Shown in pieces: positions 47,796 to 57,567 of a DNA stretch of 64,000 nt. Origin of the DNA: Microvirga sp. SRT01 (GTDB taxonomy: Bacteria > Pseudomonadota > Alphaproteobacteria > Sphingomonadales > Sphingomonadaceae). The position numbers and the translations under genes are program-made. Every line of letters begins with the position of its first letter. The stretch's first letter is position 1. Under the pieces are notes generated by a model. That model saw only the letters and a list, made by a program, of their open reading frames with translations, had not been told where the DNA came from and ran no database searches. The stretch spans positions 496,001 through 560,000 of the forward strand of contig JAGSNX010000001.1 in assembly GCA_018139225.1 (NCBI GenBank), given 5' to 3'.

Positions 47796-48905
47796 ATGTC
47801 TGTGCGGATGGCTCTTGCAAAACTCTGCGCTTGCGCCTGCGGCGGAGCCGTGATCGGCGGCGGCGCTGTTCATGTCGCCGAGCGTCCGCAACGCGTCGCC
47901 TATTCCAAGCAGAAGATGGTCAAGCGAGTCGCCCATCGCCAGGTCGCCAGCAAGCCGCGCGTCCGCCGCGTCACGACCCGCACGACCACGACCTGCGCGC
48001 CCGCGGTCGTCACCGTCTCCACCCAATCGCCGCCCGTTCCGATCCCCGAACCGATGGGCAGCCCGTTCATCGGCGGCGGTGGCGGCTTCGCGCCGGCGGT
48101 GATCGGTGGCGGCTTCGGTGGCAGTCCCGGCTTCGGCGGCGGATTTGGCGGCGGCTTCGGCTTTGGTGGCGGCGGTGGCGGCGGTTCGGTGGTCATCTCG
48201 TCCACCAGCTCCGGCGGCAACGTCATCTCCAGCTCCAGTTCGGGCAATGTCTCGAGTTCGACCGGCGGCGTCTCCAGCTCGTCGGGCAACGTGTCGACCT
48301 CGTCGGGCAGCGTGTCGAGCTCCGGCGACGTTTCTACCTCGAGCGGGAATGTCTCCACCTCGTCGGGCGTGTCGACATCCTCGGGTGTTTCCACATCGAG
48401 CGGCAACGTGTCGACCTCATCCGGTGTCTCCACGTCGTCCGGGGTTTCGACCTCGTCGGGCGTGTCCACGTCGTCGGGGGTTTCCACCTCCTCCGGCATC
48501 TCCAGCGCCAGCTCGGCGTCCAGCGCCAGTTCGGCGTCGAGTGCGAGTTCGGCCTCCAGCGCCAGTTCCGCCTCGGGCAGCAGCGGCTATCCGGGCAAAC
48601 CCGGCCATCCGTCGTCGAGCGGCGGCTGGTCGTCGAGCGGCGGGTGGAGTTCCAGCGGCGGCTGGTCGTCCAACGGGTCGTCCGCGAGCAGCGCCTCCTC
48701 GGCCTCGAGCGCGTCCAGCGCATCGTCGGCGTCGAGCGCCTCTTCCGCCTCGTCGGCCTCGTCCGCCAGCAGCGCATCGGGCAGCACCGGCTCCAGCGGC
48801 GGCCCGCCCACACCTGTTCCGGCCCCCCCGATGGTCCTCCTGTTCGGTGCAGCGGCCGTCGCGCTCGTCGCACGTCACCGCCGCGCCAAGCCGCAGGCCG
48901 CCTGA
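47796..48905 (+). CDS. Ser/Gly-rich repeat surface protein with PEP-CTERM-like tail
   Basis: A 369-residue protein. Start at 47796 is chosen for the short hydrophobic N-terminus (MALAKLCACACGGAVIGGG). Residues 40-85 are basic and Thr/Val-rich; 85-130 are Gly/Phe-rich (GGGFGGGFGFGGGG); about 135-330 are degenerate Ser repeats (SSGNVSTSSGVSTSSGV, then SSASSASSASSAS and three GGWSSS units). The last 30 residues, VPAPPMVLLFGAAAVALVA plus RHRR, have the PEP-CTERM layout (VPxP motif, transmembrane helix, basic tail) recognised by exosortase. Likely a surface or biofilm-matrix protein. No exosortase gene in the window. Confidence 0.75.
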   Translation: MSVRMALAKLCACACGGAVIGGGAVHVAERPQRVAYSKQKMVKRVAHRQVASKPRVRRVTTRTTTTCAPAVVTVSTQSPPVPIPEPMGSPFIGGGGGFAPAVIGGGFGGSPGFGGGFGGGFGFGGGGGGGSVVISSTSSGGNVISSSSSGNVSSSTGGVSSSSGNVSTSSGSVSSSGDVSTSSGNVSTSSGVSTSSGVSTSSGNVSTSSGVSTSSGVSTSSGVSTSSGVSTSSGISSASSASSASSASSASSASSASSASGSSGYPGKPGHPSSSGGWSSSGGWSSSGGWSSNGSSASSASSASSASSASSASSASSASSASSASSASGSTGSSGGPPTPVPAPPMVLLFGAAAVALVARHRRAKPQAA

Positions 48906-48918
48906 TCCGCTGACATAG

Positions 48919-48953
48919 AAAAAGGGCTCCCGCGCACGACGGGAGCCCTTTTT
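48919..48953. terminator. Bidirectional rho-independent terminator
   Basis: AAAAAGGGCTCCCG-CGCACGA-CGGGAGCCCTTTTT between two convergent genes serves both strands. Confidence 0.88.
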
Positions 48954-48979
48954 GAGTGTGGTACCGTCGCGCCGAGCGG

Positions 48980-49489
48980 CTACGCCGACCGCAGCGCCTG
49001 CTCGATATCGGGCACGGCATGCCCGGTCAGGTCCTTTGCCAGTTCGCCTGTCAGACGGTCGCTGACCGCTTTGTGGTAATGCTTGCGCAGTTCGCCCAGC
49101 GTCTTCGGCGGCGCGACGATGATCAGCGATTCAAACTCGTTCGCGAGCGCCCGGCGCTTGAGCATGTCGGCGGTTTCCGCGGCGAAGCGGTCTTCCTCCT
49201 GCTGATGATAGTCGGTCTCGCCCATCGACCCACGCGACGGGGCGAACTGCGCGCCACCGCCAGATGCGTGGTTGCTGCCACCCTGCGCCACCGCGGGGGC
49301 ACCCGCACCGGTCTGCGTCGAGCGCGCACCGCCAGCGGCATCCGTCTTCTGGTCGCGATCGGCGGGGTTCACATGCTCCTGCGCATGTTCGACCTGCAAG
49401 TTCGGGAATTCGGCATCGCCCTCGTTGCGGAAGAACAGCGCCTTGCGACCGTCGGCCACGAGCACGAACGCGTTGTGGGGAACCTGCAT
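48980..49489 (-). CDS. Host-attachment-family protein (PF10116 type)
   Basis: A 169-residue protein of the family named 'protein required for attachment to host cells' after an Agrobacterium gene. The N-terminal strand-rich start MQVPHNAFVLVADGRKALFFRN and the C-terminal ADMLKRRALANEFESLIIV with APPKTLGELRKHYH are family hallmarks; the centre is a variable, disordered Gly/Ala/Gln linker. The fold resembles eRF1/Dom34 domain 2 type proteins. Attachment function is a family label and is unproven here. Confidence 0.85.
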   Translation of the reverse strand: MQVPHNAFVLVADGRKALFFRNEGDAEFPNLQVEHAQEHVNPADRDQKTDAAGGARSTQTGAGAPAVAQGGSNHASGGGAQFAPSRGSMGETDYHQQEEDRFAAETADMLKRRALANEFESLIIVAPPKTLGELRKHYHKAVSDRLTGELAKDLTGHAVPDIEQALRSA

Positions 49490-49626
49490 CGTCTCATCTC
49501 CTGATTATCGTGCCTCTGGAGGGTGTAACGCCGGCCGCGGCGAGAGGGTTGCCGGTCCCTTGCCCAAGTACGTTCGCCCGCGCAGTCGGACGCCCGTCTT
49601 GCGTGGCTTCCCCGCGCCCGGCATAG

Positions 49627-50912
<1,286 letters not shown>

Positions 50913-50913
<1 letters not shown>

Positions 50914-51677
50914 TGCGCATCCTCCTGACCAACGACGACGGGTATCATGCCCCCGGCCTGAAGGTGCTGGAGCGGATCGCCGCCGCCTTCTCGGACGACG
51001 TCTGGATCGTCGCGCCCGCCGACGAGCAGTCGGGCGCCGGCCATTCTCTGACGTTGACCAAGCCGCTCAGGGTACGTCGTCATGGCGAGAAGCGCTTCGC
51101 GGTCGCGGGAACGCCGACCGACGCGGTGATGATGGCGGTGGCGAAGATCATGGCCGATACGCCGCCCGACCTGATCCTCTCGGGCGTCAATCGCGGCGCC
51201 AATCTGGGCGAGGACGTGACCTATTCAGGCACCGTTTCCGCCGCGATGGAGGGCGCGCTGGCCGGGATCCGATCGATCGCGCTGAGTCAGGTCTATAGCC
51301 GCGACGGGCTGGGCGATTCAGTGCCGTTCGGGGTGGCGGAGGCGTGGGGCGAACGCGTGCTGCGGCCCCTGATCGACGCGCCGATGACGCCGCGCACGCT
51401 GGTCAACGTCAACTTTCCGGCCGTGCCGGTCGACGCGGTGAAGGGCATCCGCGTCGCCCCGCAGGGCCTGCGCGATTACGGACGGCTGAAGATCGTCACC
51501 AACACCGATCCGCGCGGCTATGATTATCATTGGTTCGCGCTGGGCGTGACGGAGCATCGCCCCGGCAGCGACGATGATCTGGCGGCGGTGGCGGACGGCC
51601 ATATCTCCGTCACCCCGCTGCATCTGGACATGACGCACGCAGCGTCGCTCGCGATGCTCGAACGGGCGTATCGCTGA
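50913..51677 (+). CDS. surE: 5'/3'-nucleotidase SurE
   Basis: A 254-residue metal-dependent nucleoside monophosphatase used in stationary phase. The metal site starts MRILLTNDDGYHAPG (Asp8, Asp9), with the Ser of DEQSGAGHSLT and the Asn of SGVNRGANLGEDVTYSGTV. It overlaps serS by one base. In many proteobacteria surE is followed by pcm and nlpD; here nlpD follows directly. Confidence 0.97.
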
Positions 51678-51680
51678 GCG

Positions 51681-52808
51681 ATGCGGACGCGGGCGCTCCT
51701 GCTGATCGCGGTCGGTCTCGCCGGCTGCATCCCGCAGGTCGAGCCGCCTGCCTCCTACAGGACGCCGCCATTCGGAGGGCCTGCCGAACGACCTGCGGAA
51801 CCGGTCGCCGGCCCGGTGCCCGACGAACCGCCGCAAGATACATTGGGCGCGGCGGAGGAGCCGGATCGCCGCGTCGGCACCGTTGCGCTGCCAGCCGCCA
51901 GTTCGAAGCCGGCCTGGGAAGCGCGCCCGGTCGCGGCGGATGCAGTGGAGGTCGAGGCATCGACCTACACCGTGCGGTCCGGCGACACGCTGCGCCGGAT
52001 CGCCGACCGCACCGGCGCGGGGCTGGACGCGATCGCGCGCGCCAACGGTATCACCTCGCCCTACACGGTGCGGATCGGGCAACGGCTCGACATCCCGGCG
52101 GGGCGCTATCACCTCGTCCGGTCGGGTGAGACGGGCATCGCGATCGCCCGCGCCTACGGTGTGGAATGGTCGCGGATCGTCTCCGCCAACGTGCTGACGG
52201 AGCCGTACACGCTCAGCGCCGGGCGGCGGATCGTGATCCCCGGCACCGCCGCCGGCCAATCGCGCGCGTCCGAACGCGCGGCGGCGTTCAGGCTCGACGT
52301 CGACGACATCCTGACCGGCGGCGAGCCGGCGCTCGCCCAGAACCAGGCACCCGCACGGCCGGTGTCGCGCCCCACGCGCAAGCTGCCGCCGACCACCCCG
52401 GTCGCGCCACCGGTCCGGCTGGCGGGCGGCGGCTTCGGCTGGCCGGTGGACGGCCGCGTCGTCAAACGCTTCGGCCCCGGTGCCAGCGGCGAACGCAGCG
52501 ACGGGATCAAGATCGCCGTGCCGCTGTCGACGCCCATCCGTGCGACCGCCGACGGCGTCGTCGCCTATGCCGGAGACGGCATCAAGGCGCTGGGCGGCCT
52601 CGTCATCATCAAGCATGGCGGCGGCTGGACCAGCGTCTACGGCCATGCTTCGAAGCTGCTGGTCAGCCGCGGCCAGAGCGTGAAACGCGGCCAGACGATC
52701 GCGCTGTCGGGCGACACCGGCTTCGCGGCCGACCGGCCGGAGGTGCATTTCGAACTGCGCAAGGGCCGCACGCCCGTCAATCCGCAAGGGCAATTGCCGC
52801 AGACCTGA
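51681..52808 (+). CDS. nlpD: NlpD-like lipoprotein, LysM plus degenerate M23 domain
   Basis: A 375-residue outer-membrane lipoprotein with lipobox GLAGC (Cys16), a Pro-rich linker, two LysM domains (about 92-138 and 140-187; YTVRSGDTLRRIADRTG and YHLVRSGETGIAIARAYG), and a C-terminal LytM/M23 fold (290-370). The zinc ligands are lost: Ser273 and Lys277 replace the His and Asp of HxGID, and Glu354 replaces the first His of HxH (EVHFE). That is the condition of NlpD/EnvC, which activate amidases rather than cut peptidoglycan. It starts 3 bases after surE. Confidence 0.9.
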   Translation: MRTRALLLIAVGLAGCIPQVEPPASYRTPPFGGPAERPAEPVAGPVPDEPPQDTLGAAEEPDRRVGTVALPAASSKPAWEARPVAADAVEVEASTYTVRSGDTLRRIADRTGAGLDAIARANGITSPYTVRIGQRLDIPAGRYHLVRSGETGIAIARAYGVEWSRIVSANVLTEPYTLSAGRRIVIPGTAAGQSRASERAAAFRLDVDDILTGGEPALAQNQAPARPVSRPTRKLPPTTPVAPPVRLAGGGFGWPVDGRVVKRFGPGASGERSDGIKIAVPLSTPIRATADGVVAYAGDGIKALGGLVIIKHGGGWTSVYGHASKLLVSRGQSVKRGQTIALSGDTGFAADRPEVHFELRKGRTPVNPQGQLPQT

Positions 52809-52858
52809 CGGGATCCGCGGGACGTGACGCCGCGCCCGCGAGTTGCTAACCGCCGGCC

Positions 52859-54088
52859 ATGTCCTACCAGTCCGACCTGCTCACCGTCCTCGGCAACCGC
52901 GGCTACATCCACCAGCAGACCGACGCCGTGGCGTTCGATGCGCTGGCGGCGAAGCAGATCGTCCCCGGCTATATCGGCTTCGATCCGACCGCGCCGTCGT
53001 TGCACGTCGGCAGCCTGGTGCAGATCATGCTGTTGCGCCGGCTTCAGCAGACCGGCCATAAGCCGATCGTGCTGATGGGCGGCGGCACCGGGAAGATCGG
53101 CGATCCGAGTTTCAAGGACGAGGCGCGCAAGCTGCTGGGCGAGGACGGGATCAAGGCCAATGTCGCGTCGATCCGGCGCATCTTCGAACGCTTCCTGACC
53201 TTTGGCGACGGGCCGACCGACGCGGTGATGCTCGACAATGCGGACTGGCTCGACGCGCTGGAATACATCCCTTTCCTGCGCGATGTTGGCCAGCATTTTT
53301 CCGTCAACCGGATGCTGTCGTTCGATTCCGTCAAGCTGCGGCTGGATCGCGAGCAGTCGCTGTCGTTCCTCGAATTCAACTACATGATCTTGCAGGCGTA
53401 CGACTTCCTGGAACTGTCGCGCCGTGCCGGCTGCCGGTTGCAGATGGGCGGCAGCGATCAGTGGGGGAACATTGTCAACGGCATAGAACTGGCGCGGCGG
53501 ATGGACGGCACCGACGTGTTCGGCTTGACGACCCCACTCATCACGACCGCCGACGGCGGCAAGATGGGCAAGACGATGTCGGGTGCGGTGTGGCTGCACG
53601 AGGATCAGTTGCCGCACTTCGACTACTGGCAGTTCTGGCGCAACGCCGACGATCGCGATGTCGGCCGCTTCCTGCGCCTGTTTACCGACCTGCCGCTCGA
53701 CGAGATCCGCCGGCTGGAAGCGCTGCCCGGCGCGGAGATCAACGAGGCGAAGAAGGTGCTCGCCAACGAGGCGACGGCGATGTGCCGCGGCCGTGCCGCC
53801 GCCGAGGAGGCTGCCGAGACTGCGCGCCGGACGTTCGAGGAGGGTTCAGGTGGTGCCGCACTGCCGACCTTGACGGTGAGCGGATCGATCGGCGTGCTCG
53901 ACGCGCTGCTCGGGCTCGGACTCGTGAAGTCGAAGGGCGAAGCGAAGCGCCTGATCGCGGGCGGCGGTGCGCGCGTCGACGGCGAGGCGATCGGCGACGA
54001 AGCGGCGTCGATCGCCGTTACGGCACCCCGCCGGCTGTCAGCGGGTAAAAAGCATCACGGAATGCTGGTTCCGGGTAATGCAGATTAA
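52859..54088 (+). CDS. tyrS: Tyrosyl-tRNA synthetase
   Basis: A 409-residue class I synthetase. HIGH-like motif is SLHVGSL in [21 protein letters not shown]-like motif is [10 protein letters not shown]; the tyrosine pocket is [13 protein letters not shown] and [14 protein letters not shown]-terminal S4 RNA-binding domain ([21 protein letters not shown]) is present. Overlaps nothing; 50 bases after nlpD. Confidence 0.97.
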   Translation: MSYQSDLLTVLGNRGYIHQQTDAVAFDALAAKQIVPGYIGFDPTAPSLHVGSLVQIMLLRRLQQTGHKPIVLMGGGTGKIGDPSFKDEARKLLGEDGIKANVASIRRIFERFLTFGDGPTDAVMLDNADWLDALEYIPFLRDVGQHFSVNRMLSFDSVKLRLDREQSLSFLEFNYMILQAYDFLELSRRAGCRLQMGGSDQWGNIVNGIELARRMDGTDVFGLTTPLITTADGGKMGKTMSGAVWLHEDQLPHFDYWQFWRNADDRDVGRFLRLFTDLPLDEIRRLEALPGAEINEAKKVLANEATAMCRGRAAAEEAAETARRTFEEGSGGAALPTLTVSGSIGVLDALLGLGLVKSKGEAKRLIAGGGARVDGEAIGDEAASIAVTAPRRLSAGKKHHGMLVPGNAD

Positions 54089-54156
54089 CGTCCGGTAAGG
54101 ATTCGCACCGGTATACGAAGTCTGCGTCGCGACAGCCGACGCGACGAGGATCGAGA

Positions 54157-54474
54157 ATGAACAGCGCCGGCCTTCGCACCAGCATAGACGATCGCAGCGA
54201 ACCCCGCATCGACGTCATCCACCGCACCCGTCTGGCGTGTACGGATGGGGTCGAGCGGCTGGCGACGGTCGTCAACGTCTCCGCCCGCGGACTGATGGTC
54301 CGGGTCGACGGCGAATATGGCGAAGGCGACCGCGTCCAGATCACGCTGCCGCGGGTCGGAAAGGTCGCCGCCGAGGTCCGCTGGTCGCTGGGTGGTCGCA
54401 TCGGCTGCCGGTTGGAAAGGATGATCGGCATGTCCGACTATCATCAGCTGTTACAGGCGATCCGCCGCGCCTGA
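54157..54474 (+). CDS. PilZ-domain protein 2
   Basis: A 105-residue single-domain PilZ protein. RSEPRIDVIHRTRLAC supplies the RxxxR element and VVNVSARGLMVRVD the (D/N)xSxxG box; VRWSLGGRIGCRLERM closes the barrel. Likely c-di-GMP binding. It is similar in style to PilZ protein 1 but lacks the disordered head. Confidence 0.85.
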   Translation: MNSAGLRTSIDDRSEPRIDVIHRTRLACTDGVERLATVVNVSARGLMVRVDGEYGEGDRVQITLPRVGKVAAEVRWSLGGRIGCRLERMIGMSDYHQLLQAIRRA

Positions 54475-54483
54475 ACACGAAAC

Positions 54484-54511
54484 AAGCCGCCGATCTTGCG
54501 ACCGGCGGCTT
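54484..54511. terminator. Stem-loop after PilZ gene 2
   Basis: AAGCCGCCG / CGGCGGCTT with a 10-base loop, ten bases after the stop. Lacks a clear U-run. Confidence 0.55.
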
Positions 54512-54657
54512 CCCCCGACGGACATCGGGAAGGCTGGGTAGGACGGCAGGATCACTCCCGGCCCGACCCTCTGGATACCTGCATGATCTTCTAATGACGG
54601 CAGGTCAATACGGGTCCGTCACGGCTTTGTAACAATTCGGGACGCCGGGTCAGCGAC

Positions 54658-55098
54658 TTAGCCACGCCGGACCAGCAGCACACCGGCGATGACCAGCGCG
54701 ACACCACCGATCCTCGCCACGCTGACGGGCTCGACCTTCAAGCCCAACAGCCCGAAATGGTCGAGCAGGATCGCCGTGACGAGTTGCCCTGCGACCGCGA
54801 TCGTCAACGTCGAGGCCAGGCCCAGCCGCGGCGCGGCATAGGCCAGGGCGGCGACGAAGCACGCACCATACAGCCCGCCGGCCCACGCCCAGCCGGGCGC
54901 CCCCTTCAGGGCGGAGAGCGGTGTGCGGTCCAGCGCGGCCCATCCCGCAGCGAGCACCATCGTACCGACCGCGAACGACACCAGCGAAGCGAGCCAGAGC
55001 GACCCGGATATCTTCGCGAGCGCGGCGTTGGTCGGCGGCTGCACGGCGACGCCAACACCGGCGAGCAGGACGATCAGGATGGGGATCAGGGCAGCCAT
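54658..55098 (-). CDS. YdcZ-type (DUF606) small membrane transporter
   Basis: A 146-residue protein with about five hydrophobic helices, the normal size for the DMT-superfamily YdcZ family, whose members work as dimers or as paired genes. Key segments are GVAVQPPTNAALAKISGS, GGLYGACFVAALAYAAPRLG and LTIAVAGQLVTAILLDHFG. ATG at 55098 is chosen; a TTG at 55119 is possible. Only one copy is present here; substrate unknown. Confidence 0.85.
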   Translation of the reverse strand: MAALIPILIVLLAGVGVAVQPPTNAALAKISGSLWLASLVSFAVGTMVLAAGWAALDRTPLSALKGAPGWAWAGGLYGACFVAALAYAAPRLGLASTLTIAVAGQLVTAILLDHFGLLGLKVEPVSVARIGGVALVIAGVLLVRRG

Positions 55099-55140
55099 GA
55101 CCGCGATCGTTGGCCGCAAGGGCCGAACCCGTCAATGCTG

Positions 55141-57192
55141 CTAGCCCGACCGCAGCCGCGCCACCCCCGCATCGCGTTCGAACAGGTACAGCGCAATCCG
55201 CGCCGCCTGCCCCCGCTCGCCCTCCAGACCGCCATCGCGATCGACCAGCAGCCGCGCATCGTCCTGCGCGCATTGCAGCAAGTCCGGCAGCAGATCGGGC
55301 GGTGCTAGGCGGAAGCCCTGCTCGCCCGACTGACGCGTTCCCAGCATCTCGCCGCCGCCACGCAGCCGTAGATCCTCCTCAGCGATGCGGAAGCCGTCGT
55401 TCGTCTCCCGCATCAGCGCCAGTCGCGCGCGCGACGTCTCGGACAGCGACGATCCCCGCACCAGCAGGCAGCGCGACAGACCGCCGCCGCGCCCCACGCG
55501 TCCGCGCAACTGATGGAGCTGCGCCAGCCCGAAACGGTCGGCATGCTCGATCACGATCAGCGTCGCGTTCGGCACGTCGACGCCGACCTCGATCACCGTC
55601 GTCGCGACCAGCACGCCCAGCGCCCCCGCCGAGAACGCCGCCATGACGTCGTCCTTCTCCGTGGGCTTCATTCGGCCGTGAACGACGCCGACCTTGCCCG
55701 GGAAGCGCCGCCCGAGTTCCTCCGCCCGGGCCTCGGCTGCAGCGAGATCCGACTTCTCGCTCTCCTCGACCAGCGGACACACCCAATAGGCTTGCCCGCC
55801 TTCCGAAAGGTGGCGACCCAGCGCATTCACCATCTCGTCCAGCCGATCCTCCGATATGACGCGCGTCTCGATCGGCTGCCGGCCCGGCGGCATCTCGTCG
55901 AGCCGGCTGACGTCCATCTCGCCATATTGCGCCAGCGTCAGCGTGCGCGGGATCGGCGTCGCGGTCATCGCCAGCAGGTGCGGAGGGCGCGCGCCCTTGG
56001 CTTGCAGCATCAGCCGCTCGGCGACACCGAACCGGTGCTGCTCGTCCACCACCACCAGCGCCAGATCGCGATAGCCGACCGCCTCCTGAAAGATCGCGTG
56101 CGTACCCACGAGGATATCGATCGATCCGTCAGCCAGCCCCATCAGCGTCGCCTCCCGCACCCGCCCCTTGTCGCGCCCGGTCAGCACCGCGACTTCCAGC
56201 GGCAGCCCGGCGAGCGTGCGCCGCAGCGTCTCGTAATGCTGCCGCGCAAGGATCTCGGTCGGGGCGAGCATCGCCGCCTGCGCCCCCGCCTCCACCGCCA
56301 CCAGCATCGCCATCGCCGCGACCAGCGTCTTGCCCGACCCGACATCGCCCTGAAGCAGCCGCAGCATCGGTGCCTCCTGCGCCAGATCGCCCTCAATCTC
56401 CCGCACCGTCCGCGCCTGCGCGCCCGTCAAGCTGTACGGCAGCTTCAACAGGTCGCGCAGCCGGCCGTCGCCGGCCAGCGCCCGCCCCCGCCGCTTGCGC
56501 GTGTCGGCGCGCACCAGCGTCATCGCCAGCTGGTTGGCGAACACCTCGTCATAGGCCAGCCGCGCCCGCGCCGTCGCGTCGGCGGGATCGGCGTGGATGC
56601 GGACCAGCGCCTCGCGCCAGTCGGGCCAGTCACGCTTCGCCTTCAGCCCCGGCTCGATCCATTCGGGGAGCGCCGGTGCGCGCTCTATCGCCTGATCGAC
56701 GAAGCCCGACAGTCGCCGCGACGTGATGCCTTCGGACAGGGGATAGATCGGCTCGCGCGCCCGCAGGACCTCACCCGGATCGGCCAGCTCGGGGTGTACG
56801 ATCTGGAGATCCTGGCCGTATTGGTCGAGCCGCCCCGACACCAGCTTCGGCTCGCCGAGCGGCAGCAGCTTCTTCGCCCAGCCGGGATGTCCGCCGAAAT
56901 AAGTCAGGCTGACGGCGTTCCCCGCCGCATCGAACGCGTTGACCCGTGTCGGTCCACGCCCGTTCGATTCGCGATAGCTGCGCGGCGTCAGCACGATCGA
57001 GATGATCCGCCCGGCGTCCGCGGCATCCAGCTCCTCGCGCGGAACCCGGTCGACCCAGCCGGTCGGCAGGTGAAAGGCGACATCGACGACGCGCACCAGC
57101 CCGAGCCGATCGAGCGGCTTGGCGAGCGCCGGCCCGACGCCCTTCAGCGACGTGACCTCTGCGAACAGCGGATTGAGGATAACGGGGCGCAT
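55141..57192 (-). CDS. recG: ATP-dependent DNA helicase RecG
   Basis: A 683-residue helicase that reverses stalled forks and migrates Holliday junctions. It has the wedge (OB-fold) domain (RIISIVLTPRSYRES), Walker A LLQGDVGSGKTLVAAMA, Walker B LVVVDEQHRFGV (DEQH box), motif III AMTATPIPRTLTL and motif VI QLHQLRGRVGRGG, plus the C-terminal TRG region LRGGGEMLGTRQSG. Divergent from sdhE with 73 bases between. Confidence 0.98.
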   Translation of the reverse strand: MRPVILNPLFAEVTSLKGVGPALAKPLDRLGLVRVVDVAFHLPTGWVDRVPREELDAADAGRIISIVLTPRSYRESNGRGPTRVNAFDAAGNAVSLTYFGGHPGWAKKLLPLGEPKLVSGRLDQYGQDLQIVHPELADPGEVLRAREPIYPLSEGITSRRLSGFVDQAIERAPALPEWIEPGLKAKRDWPDWREALVRIHADPADATARARLAYDEVFANQLAMTLVRADTRKRRGRALAGDGRLRDLLKLPYSLTGAQARTVREIEGDLAQEAPMLRLLQGDVGSGKTLVAAMAMLVAVEAGAQAAMLAPTEILARQHYETLRRTLAGLPLEVAVLTGRDKGRVREATLMGLADGSIDILVGTHAIFQEAVGYRDLALVVVDEQHRFGVAERLMLQAKGARPPHLLAMTATPIPRTLTLAQYGEMDVSRLDEMPPGRQPIETRVISEDRLDEMVNALGRHLSEGGQAYWVCPLVEESEKSDLAAAEARAEELGRRFPGKVGVVHGRMKPTEKDDVMAAFSAGALGVLVATTVIEVGVDVPNATLIVIEHADRFGLAQLHQLRGRVGRGGGLSRCLLVRGSSLSETSRARLALMRETNDGFRIAEEDLRLRGGGEMLGTRQSGEQGFRLAPPDLLPDLLQCAQDDARLLVDRDGGLEGERGQAARIALYLFERDAGVARLRSG

Positions 57193-57265
57193 GACTAGAT
57201 ACGCTCCTATACCCCAGCCGACGTGCGCCGCCAGCGCCCGCCGGCTTATCGCCGTTGGGAGCCTT

Positions 57266-57532
57266 ATGGATCACGAAACCCGTATCAAGCGTCTGCGATT
57301 CCGCAGTTGGCACCGCGGTACGAAGGAGGCCGACCTGATGATCGGCGGTTTCTTCGACGCGCATCACGCCGGCTGGACTGCCGACGAGCTCGACTGGTTC
57401 GAGACGCTGCTGGAGGAACAGGATGTCGACATCATGGCGTGGGCGATCGGGTCGCTCCCCTGTCCGCCGCAATGGGACGGCCCGATGATGCATGCGATGC
57501 GCCAGCTCGGCTACGTCCCCATCGCCAAATGA
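57266..57532 (+). CDS. sdhE: Succinate dehydrogenase assembly factor SdhE
   Basis: An 88-residue protein that promotes covalent FAD attachment to SdhA. The start at 57266 gives MDHETRIKRLRFRSWHRGTK, and the essential RGxxE motif reads RGTKEADLM. Length is standard. In alphaproteobacteria it commonly lies between recG and mfd, as here. Confidence 0.93.
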   Translation: MDHETRIKRLRFRSWHRGTKEADLMIGGFFDAHHAGWTADELDWFETLLEEQDVDIMAWAIGSLPCPPQWDGPMMHAMRQLGYVPIAK

Positions 57533-57537
57533 CTTAG

Positions 57538-57558
57538 CCCCTCCCGCATCGGGAGGGG
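57538..57558 (+). promoter_or_regulatory. Stem-loop next to the mfd ribosome-binding site
   Basis: CCCCTCCC-GCATC-GGGAGGGG lies directly after the sdhE stop. Its right arm merges into GGGGAG, five bases before the mfd ATG, so it could both end sdhE messages poorly and partly hide the mfd ribosome-binding site. Confidence 0.4.
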
Positions 57559-57567
57559 GGAGATACC

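Noticed and set aside
48200..48800. Tandem short repeats that first looked like a CRISPR or satellite array
   Set aside because: The unit is in frame throughout and encodes Ser-rich peptide repeats; there are no unique spacers.
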